Positions 17,896-26,472 of a stretch of DNA of 64,000 nt are shown piece after piece (within the stretch, counting starts at the first letter, position 1; each line of letters starts with the position of its first letter). The stretch covers positions 310,001 to 374,000 of the forward strand of contig CAWFGW010000029.1 of assembly GCA_963815495.1 (NCBI GenBank), read 5' to 3'. The DNA is from CAWFGW01 sp963815495 (lineage in GTDB: Bacteria > Bacteroidota > Bacteroidia > Cytophagales > JAAEPT01). A program made the translations under genes and the position numbers. Under the pieces are notes generated by a model. That model saw only the letters and a program-made list of their open reading frames with translations. It searched no databases and was not told the origin of the DNA.

Positions 17896-17949
17896 GGGAA
17901 AGGGATTATAAATCTCGAATAGGAGAATTGTCTAACAAATTTGCAAAAA

Positions 17950-19224
17950 TCACCTATTACTCTTCACACGTTGCGCTTCAATATTAAAAACTTCACTAAA
18001 TAAGGTTTGGAAATGGTCATACCCAACGGTATCTTTTTTACAGACAAACTGCCAACTTACAATGGATTGGTTAATTATATGAGAGGTGGTTTCATCGTTA
18101 AAATCACTCACTTTAATACCCTCTTTTTTAGCCGTATCAAACACAAACTGCTGCAAATCTTCTTTTCGTAATTGAATTAATTGCTCCTTATATTTTTCAA
18201 AAGCATTGGTCATTGTTTTGACTGATTTCCATTGATTGAAGAAGTTAACTTCCTCATTGACAATATTATAAACGGAGTCAAGCTGCGTAAGGCGAGCGCG
18301 TTGAGTTTGTTCGTTGCGCTCTTCCATGTAATCAATACTGTAAACTAAATAAGATGGATTACTTTCAATAGCCACATCAACAGCTGCTGGTACAGATAAA
18401 TCCAAGAAGTAAGTATAGTCCAATCCTACCTGGTTTAAATCAAGAAAGGCAGAATTAATTAGTGTATTTCGCGTGTTGATGGAAGTTAACACCACCTTAT
18501 AATTTTGAATCTTCTGGGGTAATACGTCAAAATCTATTAGCAAGACACCATATTTCTCTACCAATAAGTCAGCTTTAGCCTTAGTACGATTACAAATAGT
18601 GATATTTTGATAGCCCATGGTCAATAGGTTTTTCAAGGTATCTTCACCATTTTTACCCGCTCCTATCAATAATATAGGAACTTTTTTGTTTTTAACCGTG
18701 AGTTCATCCACCAACTGAACTGCAGCGGAGGCGATGGAAGATGCACCCGCTTTAAACTCGGTCTCATTGACAATACGTTTGTTCAGGTGAAATACCTGAT
18801 GTAATAGATGATGAAAAAGCACGCCTATGGTGTTGGATTCTGAAGCAAATAGGTAAGCCTCCTTCACTTGGTGTATTACTTGTATGTCACCACATACTTG
18901 TGAATGCATTCCGATTGCAACTTCAAATAAATGCCTGACCGTCTCTGATTCATCATTAATTTCTGTTACCATCACGCCTGACGGAGTTGCTTGCACTCCC
19001 ATGACGAGAACAACACACTTTTTTAAATCAACCACCGAATATTTCTCTGAAGAAAAATAAAACTCAGTACGGTTGCAGGTAGACAAAATCATCAACTCGT
19101 CCACCTCAATAATCTCCTTTAAAGCAGTAGCTATTCGTTGAATTTCTTCTTTATGCAACGCAAATCTTTCCTTGATTTTTACTTCTGCATTTTTAAAATT
19201 GAAAGAGAGACATTTTATTTCCAT
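17950..19224 (-). CDS. hemA: Glutamyl-tRNA reductase
   Basis: 424 aa NADPH-dependent enzyme that reduces glutamyl-tRNA to glutamate-1-semialdehyde, the first committed step of C5 tetrapyrrole synthesis. The catalytic Cys50 is in STCNRTEF. The NADPH-binding domain has PILLIGAGKNGEDTLKNL (about 185-205), followed by the spectrin-like dimerisation helix. Length is normal. It sits just upstream of the globin/cytochrome operon, and siroheme and haem are needed by NirB, globins and cytochromes here. An FNR-type palindrome lies 22 bp before the ATG, suggesting a nitrate-regulated (possibly second) hemA copy. Confidence 0.93.
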   Translation of the reverse strand: MEIKCLSFNFKNAEVKIKERFALHKEEIQRIATALKEIIEVDELMILSTCNRTEFYFSSEKYSVVDLKKCVVLVMGVQATPSGVMVTEINDESETVRHLFEVAIGMHSQVCGDIQVIHQVKEAYLFASESNTIGVLFHHLLHQVFHLNKRIVNETEFKAGASSIASAAVQLVDELTVKNKKVPILLIGAGKNGEDTLKNLLTMGYQNITICNRTKAKADLLVEKYGVLLIDFDVLPQKIQNYKVVLTSINTRNTLINSAFLDLNQVGLDYTYFLDLSVPAAVDVAIESNPSYLVYSIDYMEERNEQTQRARLTQLDSVYNIVNEEVNFFNQWKSVKTMTNAFEKYKEQLIQLRKEDLQQFVFDTAKKEGIKVSDFNDETTSHIINQSIVSWQFVCKKDTVGYDHFQTLFSEVFNIEAQRVKSNR

Positions 19225-19239
19225 AACCGAAATGTGTTT

Positions 19240-19253
19240 ACGTAAATATACTT
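19240..19253 (-). promoter_or_regulatory. FNR-type palindrome upstream of hemA
   Basis: ACGTA-AATA-TACTT, 5-4-5 geometry, one asymmetric letter per half. It is centred about 22 bp before the hemA ATG, close enough to overlap the core promoter or the start of the transcript. A second TACGTA is at 19262. Confidence 0.55.
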
Positions 19254-19302
19254 ACTTTTTATACGTAATTAAAAAATTCGGTTACTGTTTTTTTTATATT
19301 AA

Positions 19303-19339
19303 CTAAAAAAAAAACCACCTCAAAAACTGAGATGGTTTT
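19303..19339 (-). terminator. Rho-independent terminator of the nrt operon
   Basis: On the minus strand AAAACCATCTCA pairs with TGAGGTGGTTTT around a short loop and runs into about ten T. It lies 22 bp after the nrtD stop and separates the nrt operon from hemA. Confidence 0.8.
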
Positions 19340-19360
19340 ACTAACATAAACACACCAAAA

Positions 19361-20215
19361 TTAATGCTCAAGAAAATCGATCAAATACCCTCTGTAATCA
19401 TAAAAATCAGGGTGATCAATTAATATTCTTCGGTTCCGTGGGCGTTCCATATTTACCGCCATCACATCTCCTACTTTTGCATAAGGACCGCTTGTCATCA
19501 TTACTACACGGTCCGAAAGTAATATTGCTTCATCCACATCGTGTGTGACCATTATTGCTGTAATTTTTTCTTTCGTCCAGACGTCAACCAACACATCCTG
19601 CAACTCACCACGGGTCAGTGAATCCAACATGCCAAAGGGTTCGTCTAACAATAACATTTTGGGTTTCAAAGCAAAAGCTCGGGCAATGCCTACTCGCTGC
19701 TTCATCCCTTGCGAAAGCTCATTGGCCTTTTTATTGAAAGAGCCATCTAAACCGACTTTAGCTAAATAGTACTTCGCTATTTCTAAACGCTGGCTTTTAG
19801 GAATGTTCGAAAAAACCTGATTAACACCCAGCATCACATTTTCCAATGCGGTCATCCAGGGCATTAAGCTTGGTGACTGGAATATGACTCCCCGATCGGG
19901 TCCGGCTTCTTTAATTTGTCTACCGTTTAAAAAGATGTCGCCCGAAGTAACTTCATTTAAACCCGCTATCATGGATAAGATGGTCGATTTACCACATCCT
20001 GAATGTCCGATTATAGAAATAAATTCCTCTTTTTTTACCTGTAAGTTGAAATCTTCCAATACCGTGAAGTCTCCTTTGGGTGTAGGATATACTTTTTTCA
20101 AGTTTTTAATGTCTAACATCACATCAGCAGGCGCAATGGGATCTGCTGAAGTTTTGATGCCTGAACTGGAAAGTACATCGTGTAATGTTTCTGTATGTTT
20201 GGTTTCTTGTGTCAT
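19361..20215 (-). CDS. nrtD: Nitrate ABC transporter ATP-binding protein (NrtD-type)
   Basis: 284 aa ATPase powering nitrate import. Walker A GHSGCGKST, signature LSQGMKQRVGIARA, Walker B LLLDEPFGML, and an ILSDRVVMMTSGP switch region place it in the NrtD/SsuB/TauB group. The N-terminal ~30 residues (TLHDVLSSSGIKTSADP) are an extra leader. The C-terminus includes the nitrate-type PRNRRILIDHPDFYDYRGYLIDFL. Last gene of the operon; the 163-bp gap to nrtC is a degenerate repeat-like spacer. Confidence 0.9.
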   Translation of the reverse strand: MTQETKHTETLHDVLSSSGIKTSADPIAPADVMLDIKNLKKVYPTPKGDFTVLEDFNLQVKKEEFISIIGHSGCGKSTILSMIAGLNEVTSGDIFLNGRQIKEAGPDRGVIFQSPSLMPWMTALENVMLGVNQVFSNIPKSQRLEIAKYYLAKVGLDGSFNKKANELSQGMKQRVGIARAFALKPKMLLLDEPFGMLDSLTRGELQDVLVDVWTKEKITAIMVTHDVDEAILLSDRVVMMTSGPYAKVGDVMAVNMERPRNRRILIDHPDFYDYRGYLIDFLEH

Positions 20216-20378
20216 TGTGTGTGTGTTTTAAGTTCTAAGTTGTAAGTAGGGAGTTTTAGGTGGTAAGTTTTAAGTTATAAGTCTTAAATATTGAGTTTTG
20301 AGCTAGAAATGATGTTTTATAAAAATTGGCGCTTAGAAAAACCAAATTCATAATTCATAATTCATTTTACTCAGTACT
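20216..20378. repeat. Degenerate low-complexity spacer between nrtC and nrtD
   Basis: Built from near-repeats of TAAGTTTTAAGTTATAAGT, GAGTTTTGAG and TAATTCATAATTCAT words. No frame or hairpin of note. Same style as 21312-22269 and 35270-35334. Confidence 0.6.
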
Positions 20379-21311
20379 CTATACTCTAGTCTCTCTTCTT
20401 ATTTTCCGTGCCTGTCTTTCCAACAGATAATTTTTACGCCACTTCTTAACGGGGTAAGCTAATGAACGTGGTGCTAATAAATCTTCCGGTTGTGCATCTG
20501 GAAGTTTGTATTCGATGGAACCTGCCGTTCGTTTTGCTTCGGCTCCAACATCCATTAAATATTTGTTGACTGAATTTCTTAGTTCTTTAAACTTCGGGTC
20601 GTGATTAAAAGCCTTACGGTCACGTGGTCGTTCCAAATCAACCTGAAAGATGGGTCCTAGTGTTGCATTGGGACCAGGTTTTAACGGAATAATCCGATCA
20701 GCTAGATACAGTCCTTCATCCACATCGTTGGTGATAAGCAACACCGTTTTTTTATCTTTTTCCCAGATATCACTAATCTGGTCTTGCAATGAACCTCTCG
20801 TTAAGGCATCTAAAGCACTTAAAGGTTCATCTAACAATAATATTTTAGGATCCATCGCTAAGGCTCGAGCTACTGATACCCGCTGACGCATTCCTCCAGA
20901 TAGTTCGGATGGTTTTTTATTTAATGCTGGAGTCAGGTTTACCATCTCCACATATTTTTTAGCTAAGGCTACGCTTTCTTTTTTTGACTGGTCTGGGAAA
21001 ACGGTTGTGATGGATAACAACACATTATCCAACACAGATAGCCAAGGAAGTAAGGAGTAGTTTTGAAAAACCACCCCGCGATCTGGCCCTGGGCCAGTAA
21101 TCTTTTGACCATTCAATAAAACTTCGCCTTCATCGGGTTCAATAAGCCCTGCAATCAGGCTGATTAATGTTGTTTTGCCACTTCCAGTAAAGCCTACGAT
21201 TGCATTAAATTCACCTTCTTCTATGGTGAGGTTTATATTTTTTAAAACTTCAGTGCGGTTGGCTCCATCGCCATACCATTTACTTACATTTTTTAATTCT
21301 AATAGTGCCAT
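20379..21311 (-). CDS. nrtC: Nitrate ABC transporter ATP-binding protein (NrtC-type ATPase)
   Basis: 310 aa ATPase with Walker A GFTGSGKTT, signature LSGGMRQRVSVARA, Walker B LLLDEPLSAL and NDVDEGLYLADRIIPL. In cyanobacteria NrtC carries a C-terminal nitrate-binding regulatory domain of NrtA type; here only a ~60-residue basic tail follows (PEDLLAPRSLAYPVKKWRKNY..RKIRRE), so that inhibitory domain is absent. It forms a heterodimer with the nrtD product, probably on the NrtB permease. Confidence 0.88.
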   Translation of the reverse strand: MALLELKNVSKWYGDGANRTEVLKNINLTIEEGEFNAIVGFTGSGKTTLISLIAGLIEPDEGEVLLNGQKITGPGPDRGVVFQNYSLLPWLSVLDNVLLSITTVFPDQSKKESVALAKKYVEMVNLTPALNKKPSELSGGMRQRVSVARALAMDPKILLLDEPLSALDALTRGSLQDQISDIWEKDKKTVLLITNDVDEGLYLADRIIPLKPGPNATLGPIFQVDLERPRDRKAFNHDPKFKELRNSVNKYLMDVGAEAKRTAGSIEYKLPDAQPEDLLAPRSLAYPVKKWRKNYLLERQARKIRRETRV

Positions 21312-22269
21312 TGGTTAGATTGTTAGATGTGAGATTGTTAGATGTTAGAAATTAGATGTTGGATTTTTGATATAACAAGTCTTGACTCTTGGTTCTTGCA
21401 TCTTGATTCTTTCTACCTTCTACTTTCACCTTTTTACTTTTATAGACGTTAAGTCAACAAGTTTCCTGTTTCTGATTTCACATTTATCCTGACTCTTATA
21501 ATGAGTAGTTAGTATTGAGTAGCTAGTACTGAGATTGTTCGAGGTTAGATATGAGGTCATTAAGTTTCATGTTTCTGATTTCATATTTCACAGTTATCTT
21601 GATTCTGTTTCTAACCCTGTCTTTCTACTTTACTCTTTCTACCTTCTACTTTTATATTTCTACTTTTGTCTTTTTCCCTGACTCTTACTTTTTGATTCTA
21701 TTTGAGTAGCGAGTAACGTGTATTGCGTAGACAATAGTGAGTAGTGCGACATGAGATACCTTTCTGCCCCAGAATGTTGTGACTTGGAGAAACTCTTTTG
21801 TCTTGCTACCTGACTCGCTCTAAGACTTTTTTCCTGACTCTTGCATTTAGACTCTATTTGAGTAGCAAGTATAGCGTACTGTGTCGTAAGTAATGAGTAG
21901 TGAGACGTGAGATACCTCTCTGCCCAAGGCTGGAGAGATTTGGTATTTTTCTTTTGTCCCTCAAGTTTACCCATTCTAAGTTTTGGTTCAATTTGTTTCA
22001 TGATTATTAGAGGTTTGATTGTTAGTTTTGAGTATGGAGTACAGAGTATGGAGTATTGAGATTATAGAGTTTCATGTTTCTCAATTCACATTTATCTTGA
22101 TTATAAGTATTTGATTCTTTCTACCTTCTACTTTACTCTTTCTACTTTTTTAGATTATAGATGCTAGACTGTTAGATATTAGATGTTTGATATATGAAGT
22201 CTTGACTCTTGGTTCTTGTATCTTGACTCTTCTTTCTCACATCTAACAATCTAACTTCTCATATCTAAT
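21312..22269. repeat. 958-bp non-coding spacer of degenerate direct repeats inside the nrt operon
   Basis: The spacer between nrtB and nrtC is made of shuffled related words: TTAGATTGTTAGATG, TCTTGACTCTTGGTTCTTG, TTTCTACCTTCTACTTT, GTTTCATGTTTCTGATTTC. A longer unit beginning CTGACTCTTACTTTTTGA at 21677 returns at 21833 with substitutions. A copy of the AGTCTTGACTCTTGGTTCTTG stretch occurs at about 21370 and 22200. A 113-codon frame at 21660-22001 repeats HYSLL-TQY-LATQIESK twice and is a by-product of the repeat. I see no gene. Confidence 0.75.
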
Positions 22270-23352
22270 TTAAAACGTTAATAATTTCTGCAAGGACATC
22301 ATGATTTTATCGAGTAAAAACCCAATACCACCAATAGCAAACATAGCTACTAAGATTTTCGCGTTGGAATCGTTGGCTCCGTTTTGAAACTGTTCCCATA
22401 CAAATGAACCTAATCCTGGACTTTGAGCTAACAACTCAATCGCGATTAACACCATCCATGCTACCGATACTGTAATACGAATACCAGTAAAAATCATGGG
22501 GAAAGATGCAGGAAGAATGATTTTGAAGATGTTTTTCCCTACACCAAGACGTAAGACTTTGGAGACGTTAATAAAGTCCTTATCAACCGTAGAGACCCCC
22601 ACACTTGTATTGACTAAGGTTGCCCACATCGAACAAAGCCCCACACTGATGAACGAAATCAGAAACGACTTATCCATGTCAGAGTCGGTCATCAACGTTT
22701 TTACAATCATAAATACCAGCAACAACCACACGACTGGTGATACCGGTTTTAAGATTTGAATTAACCAGGTAAGCGAACTTCTCAAGGTATCACTCAACCC
22801 TAAAACAATTCCAATGGGAACAGCTATAATCATGGCCAAAAATACGCCTGCGAATACCGTTTTTATACTCGTCATCACCTGATCTACAAACGATGGACGA
22901 CCAGTGTATCGAATTGGGCTTTTACCTTGTTCAGCTCGTTGTGCATTAATCTTAGCCGTTTTCTCAGCAAATGCTTTTTTATCTTTTGAAATCAGTTTAT
23001 GATCTGCTAAAAGCGACAAGTACGCATCGTATACTTGTGTTGGAGAAGGTAACGAGTTGGGCTGACATTTTTTTGCACCCGATTCAATGCATGCTTTCAT
23101 TTCTTGAGCAGCAGCCTCTCCTTGGTCGATACGTGCCTTTTCTATTTTTCGCTCGGCTTCCATGTTATAAAGTGAACGAGCGCCTTGACTCCAAATTAAA
23201 AGTGTGAGGAGCATCGCTCCAATAGGGAATAAGATTCTTTTAAATACAAGAGTGGTGTTTTTTTTAGGTTCTTCCCCGCTGACCAACCGAATTAATGGCT
23301 CAAAAAAACCAAGACCTATCCAGTTCAATGATTTAATTATCTTCGTTTTCAT
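22270..23352 (-). CDS. nrtB: Nitrate ABC transporter permease
   Basis: 360 aa binding-protein-dependent permease of the NrtB/SsuC type. One N-terminal TM (about 35-60) is followed by a soluble region of ~100 residues. The core has five or six TMs (about 165-355) with the EAA-like loop KVLRLGVGKNIFKIILPASFPMIFTGIRI. The long periplasmic region with two Cys (KACIESGAKKCQ type) after TM1 is larger than in the short SsuC permeases. Encoded between nrtA and nrtC, separated from nrtA by an intercistronic stem-loop. Confidence 0.9.
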   Translation of the reverse strand: MKTKIIKSLNWIGLGFFEPLIRLVSGEEPKKNTTLVFKRILFPIGAMLLTLLIWSQGARSLYNMEAERKIEKARIDQGEAAAQEMKACIESGAKKCQPNSLPSPTQVYDAYLSLLADHKLISKDKKAFAEKTAKINAQRAEQGKSPIRYTGRPSFVDQVMTSIKTVFAGVFLAMIIAVPIGIVLGLSDTLRSSLTWLIQILKPVSPVVWLLLVFMIVKTLMTDSDMDKSFLISFISVGLCSMWATLVNTSVGVSTVDKDFINVSKVLRLGVGKNIFKIILPASFPMIFTGIRITVSVAWMVLIAIELLAQSPGLGSFVWEQFQNGANDSNAKILVAMFAIGGIGFLLDKIMMSLQKLLTF

Positions 23353-23413
23353 ACTATTTGTTGTTTGGTGTGTGTGTGTTTGTGTGTTGTGTAGAAAATT
23401 AATTCATTTAAAA

Positions 23414-23457
23414 GGTTGGAGCATCCGGGACACAACCCCCGGATGCGTGCTCCAACC
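23414..23457 (-). other. Intercistronic stem-loop between nrtA and nrtB
   Basis: GGTTGGAGC + ATCCGGG pairs with CCCGGAT + (GCGT bulge) + GCTCCAACC, 16 base pairs around an 8-nt loop. No T run follows, so it is more likely an mRNA stability or processing element than a terminator. It sits downstream of the binding-protein gene. Confidence 0.6.
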
Positions 23458-23534
23458 AATCAACCAAACAAAGACCATGAGAAAATTATTTGCTCTAATT
23501 AAAACTCAGTGTGCTTGGCTGATTTTATCTTTTT

Positions 23535-24914
23535 TTACTTTTTATTTCCGATTTTAAACTTTTCCAAATATTCAAGCGGCTTAGTACCATCGTACTCGGT
23601 ACCATCGATAAAGTCTGCTGTTGCTGGCTTATATCCATCAGTACTTGGAATATCACTTTCAGATAACGCTCCTTCATCAACCAATAGCTTTGCAGCTTTC
23701 ATCCAGATGTCAGGTCGGTAAATATTCTTGGCTGTTTCATCGTACCAGGCAGCTTCTTTTTCTTCTGTAATTTGACCCCACCGTCTCATTTGAGTTAAGA
23801 ACCATACAGCATCAGAATAGAAAGGGTAAGTAGCATTGTATTTGAAGAACACATTGAAATCTGGCAACTCTCTTTTATCGCCTTTTTCAAATTCAAACGT
23901 TCCTGTCATGGAATTTGCAATTACTACCGAATCTGCTCCTACATAATCAGGCATGGATAAAATGCCCACCGCTGTTGGTCTGTTTTTAGGATCATCCAAC
24001 CACTTCCCTGCTTTAATTAATGCTTTGGTTACTGCTATTGCTGTATTCGGATTTTCCTCCACAAACTTCTTCGTCATTACAAATACTTTTTCCGGGTTGT
24101 TTTTCCAGATTTCGTAGTTGGTTACTACTGGAACACCAATTTGTTTGAATACTGCTTGTTGATTCCAAGGCTCACCGACACAATACCCGTAAATTGTTCC
24201 TGCTTCCAGCGTTGCCGGCATTTGTGGTGGAGGTGTAACGGATAACAACACTTCGGCATCCACTTGACCCTCTACGTTTTCAGAAGTATATAACCCTGGA
24301 TGAATACCCGCAGCAGCTAACCAATACCTGATTTCGTAATTGTGAGTCGATACTGGAAACACCATACCCATTTTAAAAGGCTTGTTTTGTTTTTTGTACG
24401 AAGCAACAACCGGCTTTAATGCATCAGCTGTGATGGGATGAACAGGTTGACCATCTTTCATCGGTACATTTGGTTTCATTGCTGACCACACATCGTTGGA
24501 TACCGTGATTGCATTACCATTTAAATCCATTGAAAAAGGGGTGACCAACTCGGCTTGACGACCAAATCCTGCACCAGCAGCAATCGGCTGACCTGCTAAC
24601 ATGTGTGAACCATCTAACTCACCATCAATAACGCGGTCTAACACGTTTTTCCAGTTGGACTGTGCTTCAATAGTTACAAAAAGACCTTCTTCTTCAAAAT
24701 AACCTAACTCTTTAGCGATTGCCAGTGGAGCCATGTCAGTCAACTTGATAAACCCAAAAGTCAACTGCGGTTTTTCAATTTCAAGGGTTGTTTTTTTAGT
24801 ACTATCTGCCGTCTCTTCCGTAGTGGTTGTTTCTGCACCACCACCGCAGCTATTCATAAAAGCGACCAGTAAACCAAGTGCTGATAACTTAAAAATGTGA
24901 TTGATTTTTTTCAT
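23535..24914 (-). CDS. nrtA: Nitrate-binding lipoprotein of ABC transporter
   Basis: 459 aa NrtA/CmpA-family substrate-binding protein. Lipobox FMNSCGGG is followed by a Thr/Glu-rich linker (TTTTEETADSTKK). Family features include LTFGFIKLTDMAPLAIAKELGYFEEEGL, QSNWKNVLDRVIDGELDGSHMLAGQP and YGYCVGEPWNQQAVF. The length fits NrtA. The lipid anchor should hold it at the periplasmic face of the inner membrane near NrtB. Nitrite or bicarbonate binding (CmpA) is an alternative; nitrate reductase and nirBD nearby favour nitrate/nitrite. Confidence 0.9.
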   Translation of the reverse strand: MKKINHIFKLSALGLLVAFMNSCGGGAETTTTEETADSTKKTTLEIEKPQLTFGFIKLTDMAPLAIAKELGYFEEEGLFVTIEAQSNWKNVLDRVIDGELDGSHMLAGQPIAAGAGFGRQAELVTPFSMDLNGNAITVSNDVWSAMKPNVPMKDGQPVHPITADALKPVVASYKKQNKPFKMGMVFPVSTHNYEIRYWLAAAGIHPGLYTSENVEGQVDAEVLLSVTPPPQMPATLEAGTIYGYCVGEPWNQQAVFKQIGVPVVTNYEIWKNNPEKVFVMTKKFVEENPNTAIAVTKALIKAGKWLDDPKNRPTAVGILSMPDYVGADSVVIANSMTGTFEFEKGDKRELPDFNVFFKYNATYPFYSDAVWFLTQMRRWGQITEEKEAAWYDETAKNIYRPDIWMKAAKLLVDEGALSESDIPSTDGYKPATADFIDGTEYDGTKPLEYLEKFKIGNKK

Positions 24915-24963
24915 GATAAGATTGATTTTGATTTGATGAATGCTCGTTTAGAGCTTTGGTTAG

Positions 24964-24989
24964 AAGAAGATTCCCGAAGGAACCTTCTT
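24964..24989 (-). other. Intercistronic hairpin with UUCG tetraloop between porin and nrtA
   Basis: On the transcribed minus strand AAGAAGGTTCC pairs with GGAATCTTCTT around TTCG, with one G-U pair. UUCG loops are exceptionally stable. No T run. Probably protects or processes the porin/nrtA mRNA. Confidence 0.55.
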
Positions 24990-25012
24990 TTGTTGAATTG
25001 ATTGATTTTAAC

Positions 25013-26272
25013 TTATAAGAATTTAGGCGTGAAGATGATTTGTGCCCATGACCACGTGTTGATTGTTTCACCTACGTCTGCACCAGCTTTCAACACTTTC
25101 ATACTTTCCGTTGCACCTAATACTGATTGTCCCAATTTGAAAGTAACTCCGTCTGATAACTTACTCACAAACACTACATCTAATTCAGTACCTAAGAAGT
25201 TACCTGTTGGAACCTCTACTGCAGACATGAAGCCATGCAAATCAGCCATCAATGTGGATTTTTCAGACACTTTTGTTTTTAACTTGATATAAGGGTTGAT
25301 CAAACCAACATTTCCATGTCCATTTCCAACGAAGAAATAATCCATGTATCCATTAAACTTGTGGTTTGTACCATACAATGGATTAAAGGCATTTGCGGAT
25401 GTTCCTGTACCGTCTTCACCTGACATGTACTCACCCCCAATAGTTAACGTTGCCTTTCCTAATTTAAAACCTGCTTCAGCACTTAAGAAAAGTGCGGACA
25501 CATCGCCCCCTCCCAAAAAATTAGTTTGATAATATGCTTCTCCAACTAATGAAACAGACTCTCCGGCTTTCGTTTCAATAAAACCACCTAATGTTTGCAT
25601 GTTGGCAACAGTTGTGGGGTCAGCTAGAGAAGTATCCAGTACTTGAGTAGTATTATTATGTGTTAATAAGGAGAAGTTACCAGAGCTTATCTTCTTATTA
25701 AACCAAATAAACTGCATTGATTTATAGTTAGCTACTCCTGAGTAATAATTAGAAACTAACTTTCTAAATTCAGGAGTGTTTGCATCTTGATTAAAAGCAA
25801 GACCAACATCAACTGAAATACCTGATGAGTCACTTTTGTATTGATAAAGTGCTAGATCGTGCGAACGAGCCTGCATTGCCCAGCCTAAGTTTCCTAAGAA
25901 ACGTGCTCTATCATAATCAAGAGCCATTCGACCAACTTTGATGGATGAAGCTCCGAAATTATACTTTCCATAGGCTTCAAACACATTGGATAAACTTGGA
26001 TCGGATTTATAAATTTGATCTACTGCTCCCCATATGCGAACATCTTGTAATGATATTTTTAACTCATAATCAGGAGTTGCATATCCAAAATTAACTCGAG
26101 TTCGTTGCTCTGTAAATAAGGCTACATCCTGGCCTTCAATTCTAGGTTTTTTAAAACCATTTCTCAATTCAGTACGTGGAGTAACCTCTCCTGACAAGCT
26201 GAACTGTGCCGATGCGTTTTGTACCAATAGCACACCTCCTAGTAGTAAAATTGGTAGTAGTCTTTTTTTCAT
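25013..26272 (-). CDS. Outer membrane beta-barrel porin, alginate-export-like
   Basis: 419 aa with Sec signal (cleavage after NASA) and a beta-barrel of the alginate-export/porin type: FSLSGEVTPRTELRNGF at the start, alternating amphipathic strands throughout, and a terminal aromatic strand WSWAQIIFTPKFL. As first gene of the nrt operon it probably lets nitrate/nitrite cross the outer membrane. The substrate is inferred from context only; such barrels can also pass sugars or other anions. The FNR-type palindrome 62 bp upstream marks the operon promoter. Confidence 0.8.
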   Translation of the reverse strand: MKKRLLPILLLGGVLLVQNASAQFSLSGEVTPRTELRNGFKKPRIEGQDVALFTEQRTRVNFGYATPDYELKISLQDVRIWGAVDQIYKSDPSLSNVFEAYGKYNFGASSIKVGRMALDYDRARFLGNLGWAMQARSHDLALYQYKSDSSGISVDVGLAFNQDANTPEFRKLVSNYYSGVANYKSMQFIWFNKKISSGNFSLLTHNNTTQVLDTSLADPTTVANMQTLGGFIETKAGESVSLVGEAYYQTNFLGGGDVSALFLSAEAGFKLGKATLTIGGEYMSGEDGTGTSANAFNPLYGTNHKFNGYMDYFFVGNGHGNVGLINPYIKLKTKVSEKSTLMADLHGFMSAVEVPTGNFLGTELDVVFVSKLSDGVTFKLGQSVLGATESMKVLKAGADVGETINTWSWAQIIFTPKFL

Positions 26273-26327
26273 ATCCGTTTTAGTTAAGTTAGTTTTTAAG
26301 CCCGTGTGTGATACTTATTTTTTGTTT

Positions 26328-26341
26328 AAGTATTTATACGT
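26328..26341 (-). promoter_or_regulatory. FNR-type palindrome upstream of the porin-nrt operon
   Basis: AAGTA-TTTA-TACGT, centred about 62 bp before the porin ATG. An additional TACGTA half-site lies at 26349. Confidence 0.6.
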
Positions 26342-26410
26342 ACAAACCTACGTAATCGAAATCTAACTAAACCATGGAAAACCACAGGATATGACAAGTT
26401 TTTACTCCAT

Positions 26411-26436
26411 AAAAAAACCTGCTATTTGGCAGGTTT
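26411..26436 (-). terminator. Rho-independent terminator after the FNR-like gene
   Basis: AAACCTGC-(6-nt loop)-GCAGGTTT followed on the minus strand by seven T. It is 36 bp beyond the stop at 26473. Confidence 0.85.
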
Positions 26437-26472
26437 AAACTTTAATTCATTAATAAATAATGACTTAACTAA

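Noticed and set aside
21660..22001. 113-codon open frame with an internal repeat in the nrt spacer
   Set aside because: It lies in shuffled repeat DNA, repeats HYSLL/TQY words twice and lacks any signal or domain; treated as a repeat by-product.
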